Part shown: in pieces, positions 13,320-16,314 of the stretch | Numbering within the stretch: position 1 is the stretch's first letter | How the letters are laid out: every line of letters begins with the position of its first letter | Assembly (NCBI GenBank): GCA_040255585.1 | Contig: JBDZVI010000069.1 | Location: 1 to 16,314, forward strand | Direction: 5' to 3' | Length of the DNA stretch: 16,314 nucleotides | Source of the DNA: JAAYYF01 sp040255585 | Lineage (GTDB): Bacteria > Deinococcota > Deinococci > Deinococcales > Trueperaceae | Notes under the pieces: generated by a model | Told to the model about the DNA's origin: nothing | The model's input: the letters and a program-made list of their open reading frames with translations, nothing else | The model's database searches: none | Made by a program: the position numbers and the translations under genes

Positions 13320-15581
13320 TCACTCGCCGCTCGGACTCTCGCCCGACGGCCTACTCCCACCCAGCGTGTCGAGCCATTCAGCCGGCCAGGCGGTCGGACT
13401 GCCCTCGAAGTACGGTGCTACGACGATCGGCACGTCGTACTGCTTGCCTGCCTCAACCTGGACCAGGTTGCCGTGGAACCCGACGTAGTCGCCGCCGTCT
13501 ATGACGCCGTTCGAGTTCACGTCGATCCACGCCCCAACGACAGTCTGCCCTGGCGAGGCCCTGAAGTCGAAGCTCGTGAGCAAGCTGGGTGAGTTCTGGC
13601 TGCCGCTGACGAGCCAGTCGTCGTTGACGTAGATGCTCGCCTCGACGACAGTGGGACCGGCTACTGCCGGGGTCTCGGGCAGCTTGTAGAAGCGCAGGAT
13701 CGGCCCGTCGTACTCCGTGCCGTCCACGAAGATGCCGATGAGCACCTGGTACTGCCCGTATTCGGTGAGAGCGTCGCGGTCTATCGCGAAGCCGGTCGTG
13801 GTGCTCGCGCCGGGCGCGAGGGTGCCGGAACCCGGGTAACCGGCCAGGTAGAAGATGGCGCCGCTATCGCCGCCAGGCACCGGACCGGGGTTGTCGACGG
13901 CGTCGTAGAAGTAGTTGATGGACCAGCTGAGGTTGGCGGAGCCGGTGTTCGTGAGCTCGAACGTCAGCTCGGTGGTCGTGGCGCCGTAGTCCAGCACCGC
14001 CGGCTGGAAGAGGAGGTTACCGGCAACAGGCGTGGTCGACCCGTCGTCGATGTACTGCAGCGCGGCTCGCGCGTCGATGAGCCCAGCGCCGCAGTCGTTC
14101 GCGCCGAGCGTCCTTCCCGGAGCGCCCTGGCCGTTGCACTGCCCGTCCGTGAGCTTGTGCGCCGTCGCCCGGAGCGCGCCGAGCGCCTCTTCGGTCGTCA
14201 GGCTCGGCTTGAGCGCCTTCATCAGGGCGATGACGCCCGTCACGTGCGGGGCCGCCATAGAGGTGCCCTGGTAGAAGAAGTAGTCCCAGTCGCCCGCGCC
14301 CGTGTCGTAGCCGAGGCTGAGGACGCCGTCGGAGAAGCCGTCGCCGTTCAGGTCGACGTTCGTGTCGCCGCCAGGCGCCATGACGTCGATGCGCGAACCG
14401 AAGTTGGAGTAGGGCGCGCGCCGACCCTGGTAGTCAGTGGCCCCGACGGTGATGATGCCGCTGCAGCTGGCCGGCGCCGCGTCGGAGGCGCTGATGTTGT
14501 CGTTGCCCGCCGCCACGACGACGATCGCCCTGGTGGTCACGAGGTCGATGGCCGCCTGGAGTTCGGGGAAGCACACGCCTTGGGCGCCGAGGCTCATGTT
14601 GATGACGTCGGCGGGGTTGTTGTTCACGGGTACGCCGCTGATGGTGTAGCCGGCGGCCCACTGCATGCCTTCGATGATGTCGACGAACGACCCGCTGCCG
14701 CCCAGGCCCATGGTGCGGGCGGCGAAGAACTTGGCGTTCCAGTCGACACCCGCCACGCCCACGCCGTTGTTGGTGGCCGCCCCGATGGTGCCTGCCACGT
14801 GCGAGCCGTGGAAGCCGTCGTTGACGGCCATGTCGAACGGATCCGCGTCGCGGCCGTCGCCGTCCAACGCCCTGGCGGGATCGGAGACGAAGTCGTAGCC
14901 CGGCAGGATGCGCGATGCTGCGAAGTCGGGGTGGCGGTTGGCCGTCACCGTCGGGCTGTAGAGGATGCCGCTGTCCACGACACCGACCACCACGTCGCTC
15001 GATCCCGTAGTGATGTCCCACGCGCCTTCCATGTCTATCTGGTCGTAGTGCCACTGGAGACCGTAGTGCGGGTCGTTCGGCACCGCGGTGGTGTGGAAGA
15101 TGTAGTTCGGGTGGGCGTAAAGCACGTCGGGGCGGGCGTTCAGCTCGCGAGCCGCGGCGAGCGTGGCCTGTACCGGGTCAACGGCCACCTGCGCGCCGAT
15201 GCCGGACGGCAAGCGGTAGAGAACCGACTCGCCCACGCCAACCGGCCGGACGTAGCTAAGCGAGGTGCTAGCGACCTGCAGGCTCATGCCGGCCAGGCCG
15301 GCGGCGGGTTCGGCGAAGCGCACGATGAGCTCGCCCGGCACGAAGTCCGTGAGGGACTCGTCGAGTTGCCAGGTCTGGAGCAGCGTGCGGAGGTTGGCGG
15401 AGGTCGTGGCCTGCTGCAGCGCCGCGCCCCTCTCGGCGCCGTCGGCCGTGCCAGCCACGGTGATGGTGCCCGTCAAACGAGCGTCCTTGGGAGTAGGAGC
15501 CGGGTTCGTGCAAGCCGCGATCAGGACCACGCTCGTCACGAGCAAGGCTGCGAGGAAACGGGAACTGCGCTTGACCTTCAT
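13320..15581 (-). CDS. Subtilisin-family (S8) serine protease lipoprotein
   Basis: A 753-residue secreted protease. The lipoprotein signal ends in IAAC (Cys24). A propeptide-like region spans about 75-165 (FVPGELIVRF and the HPNYIFHTTAVPNDPHY lead-in). The catalytic domain (about 175-511) has the full triad: Asp203 in VVDSGI, His258 in HGSHVAGTIG, Ser441 in GTSMAAPHVTG, with the oxyanion Asn360 in VVAAGNDN. Two beta domains follow: about 520-640 (ASH/Ig-like, LDYGATTTELTFELTNTGSANL) and 645-720 with a calcium-loop-like DVNSNGVIDGGD (687-698). The frame is open 88 codons further upstream, but the start is set at ATG 15581, where the lipoprotein signal begins and AGGAG lies upstream. It probably acts at the cell surface; the substrate is unknown. 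Confidence 0.94.
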   Translation of the reverse strand: MKVKRSSRFLAALLVTSVVLIAACTNPAPTPKDARLTGTITVAGTADGAERGAALQQATTSANLRTLLQTWQLDESLTDFVPGELIVRFAEPAAGLAGMSLQVASTSLSYVRPVGVGESVLYRLPSGIGAQVAVDPVQATLAAARELNARPDVLYAHPNYIFHTTAVPNDPHYGLQWHYDQIDMEGAWDITTGSSDVVVGVVDSGILYSPTVTANRHPDFAASRILPGYDFVSDPARALDGDGRDADPFDMAVNDGFHGSHVAGTIGAATNNGVGVAGVDWNAKFFAARTMGLGGSGSFVDIIEGMQWAAGYTISGVPVNNNPADVINMSLGAQGVCFPELQAAIDLVTTRAIVVVAAGNDNISASDAAPASCSGIITVGATDYQGRRAPYSNFGSRIDVMAPGGDTNVDLNGDGFSDGVLSLGYDTGAGDWDYFFYQGTSMAAPHVTGVIALMKALKPSLTTEEALGALRATAHKLTDGQCNGQGAPGRTLGANDCGAGLIDARAALQYIDDGSTTPVAGNLLFQPAVLDYGATTTELTFELTNTGSANLSWSINYFYDAVDNPGPVPGGDSGAIFYLAGYPGSGTLAPGASTTTGFAIDRDALTEYGQYQVLIGIFVDGTEYDGPILRFYKLPETPAVAGPTVVEASIYVNDDWLVSGSQNSPSLLTSFDFRASPGQTVVGAWIDVNSNGVIDGGDYVGFHGNLVQVEAGKQYDVPIVVAPYFEGSPTAWPAEWLDTLGGSRPSGESPSGE

Positions 15582-15660
15582 TCGGCCTCTCCTAGAGCCG
15601 GGGCGTGTACCGCGCCGGGACGACAACCACGAGTGCGAGGCCGCTCGGGCGGCTGCACGA

Positions 15661-15718
15661 CACAGCGCGGTCCGGAAGGTCAGGATCGCGCTGTGGGTGC
15701 GGCCAGGATACGGTATCC
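15661..15718 (-). promoter_or_regulatory. Inverted repeats in the leader region of the S8 protease gene
   Basis: Two dyads lie in the 173 bp between the higA remnant and the protease start. CACAGCGCG (15661-15669) pairs with CGCGCTGTG (15687-15695) across 17 bases that include a further TCC/GGA pairing. GGATACGGTATCC (15706-15718) is a perfect 6-1-6 palindrome. They could be an mRNA leader hairpin and an operator. A weak promoter pair (TTCGAC, 17 bp, TACCGT on the minus strand) overlaps the palindrome but is not convincing. Confidence 0.35.
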
Positions 15719-15754
15719 GGGGCCGCCGCCTTGTCGAACTTGCCCATGACGTCC

Positions 15755-16087
15755 TTAACCGATCGCTTCGACCAGCTTGCCCTCGTACCGCTTCACCTTC
15801 AGGTCGGGTGGCGACAGCCGCAGTTGGGCGATGTCGTAACTGCACTGCATGCGCATGAGCAGGTCGGCTGGCAGTCCAAACGCCAGCTCGATCCGCAGCG
15901 CCATCTCAGGTGATAAGGAGGACCGTTCGTTCAAGAACGTCGACAACGCCTAGCGCGTGACACCTAGGATATCGGCGCTCTCCGTAACCGAGAGCCCGTA
16001 TTGAGCGAGTAGTTCATCCCTTACCAACAGAGCAGGATGAGCTGGGTTCTTCATACGGTAACCTTCGGGGTTCTTGGTCGTCTCCAT
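15755..16087 (-). pseudogene. higA: HigA-family antitoxin interrupted by an amber codon
   Basis: Translated through, the 110-residue frame is a complete HigA: MKNPAHPALLVRDELL (12-27), SVTESADILGVTR (33-45), stop, ALSTFLNERSSLSPEMALRIELAFG (47-71) and the family tail LLMRMQCSYDIAQLR...VKRYEGK. The stop is TAG at 15952-15950, where HigA proteins normally have Gln in the GV-S/T-RQALS recognition helix. One C-to-T change (CAG to TAG) explains it. The frame stays intact on both sides, so the damage looks recent. The ATG at 16087-16085 overlaps the preceding TGA (TGATG), as in coupled higBA operons. The truncated 45-residue product would lack the second half of the DNA-binding domain. A sequencing error is possible. 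Confidence 0.8.
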
Positions 16088-16156
16088 CAGTGATAGTCCT
16101 CGAAGTGCAACTCCATGTGCGCGCATGCTGGCGCCGCCCCAACCTGCCGTCAAGCG
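16087..16156 (-). pseudogene. higB: HigB toxin remnant, C-terminal tail with frameshift
   Basis: Just before the higA remnant the minus strand encodes MELHFEDYH then TGA, the typical HigB ending. The neighbouring frame immediately upstream reads RLTAGWGG, resembling the RLTF-W strand found shortly before that ending in HigB proteins. The two pieces are in different frames, and each is preceded by a stop, so the toxin is broken and only about 20 codons remain before the 3' end of the next gene. The call rests on short motifs and on position. Confidence 0.45.
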
Positions 16157-16180
16157 TCACGTGACGGACGACGACAACAG

Positions 16181-16312
16181 CTACTTCCCCATCACTCCAG
16201 CCAGCCCGCCGAACTCGTTGACCAGCCGCTCCTCGGCAGTGCCTTCGACGAACTCGAGCGCCGTGCCGGTGCTACGCACCAGATCCGGCAGCACCTCGAG
16301 GAGGCTCGCCTC
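16181..16312 (-). CDS. C-terminal end of an unrecognised protein (runs off the window)
   Basis: The last 43 codons of a minus-strand gene, ending FGGLAGVMGK and TAG at 16183-16181; the rest lies beyond the window. The codons follow the GC-rich third-position pattern of the neighbouring genes, and the translated end (LLEVLPDLVRSTGTALEFVE) looks like a normal helical protein. I do not recognise the family. The stop lies about 25 bp before the higB remnant on the same strand. Confidence 0.5.
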   Translation of the reverse strand, partial: EASLLEVLPDLVRSTGTALEFVEGTAEERLVNEFGGLAGVMGK

Positions 16313-16314
16313 GG

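Noticed and set aside
14157..15749. Plus-strand open frame of 530 codons opposite the S8 protease gene
   Set aside because: Its product is Arg/Val/Gly-rich without any domain, while the minus strand has a full subtilisin catalytic triad. It is an antisense shadow caused by high GC.
15582..15845. N-terminal extension of the S8 protease to an upstream start
   Set aside because: The extra 88 residues are Arg/Ser-rich and would bury the lipoprotein signal peptide. ATG 15581 with AGGAG upstream is the better start.
16155..16166. Perfect palindrome CGTCACGTGACG near the higB remnant
   Set aside because: It lies within decayed coding sequence, is not near a promoter, and has no partner site.

Overview
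The window is about 16.3 kb of GC-rich bacterial chromosome from a draft assembly. Two runs of exactly 100 N (2231-2330 and 10560-10659) are scaffold gaps of unknown true size. No rRNA, tRNA, transposase, integrase or CRISPR array is visible. The high GC content, the lactate/2-oxoacid type TRAP binding protein (family known from Thermus), a subtilisin-like lipoprotein and many exported Ig-like proteins would fit a Deinococcota/Trueperaceae-like bacterium. That assignment is an inference and no marker gene here proves it.

Layout. (1) 1-2230: a C-rich repeat tract, then two overlapping minus-strand genes for exported proteins, one of them built of four IPT/TIG-like beta repeats. (2) 2356-4020: a class I methyltransferase and an inositol-monophosphatase-family phosphatase on the plus strand, ending in a hairpin. 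(3) 4131-5741: a HipB/HipA toxin-antitoxin operon whose upstream region carries three related palindromic operators with centres exactly 61 bp apart. (4) 5775-10104: an acetamidase/formamidase and a Tat-exported TRAP substrate-binding protein on the plus strand, converging on the two TRAP membrane subunits (dctQ-dctM) on the minus strand, with a strong terminator between them. (5) 10187-10559: a HigA antitoxin preceded by the last 12 codons of a HigB toxin whose body is lost in the second gap. (6) 10660-11406: a 5'-truncated two-TM SHOCT-domain membrane protein. (7) 11417-15581: two minus-strand lipoprotein genes, a subtilisin-family (S8) protease and, downstream, an IPT/TIG plus right-handed beta-helix protein. 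(8) 15755-16312: a decayed second HigBA locus, with an amber stop inside the higA helix-turn-helix and a short frameshifted higB tail, and then the C-terminus of an unrecognised gene.

Working units. HipBA is probably self-repressed through the three operators. DctP with DctQM would form one sodium-driven carboxylate importer although the genes are on opposite strands. The protease and the beta-helix protein probably act at the cell surface. Three toxin-antitoxin loci in 12 kb, one of them eroded, mark this as accessory-type sequence although no mobility gene is seen.
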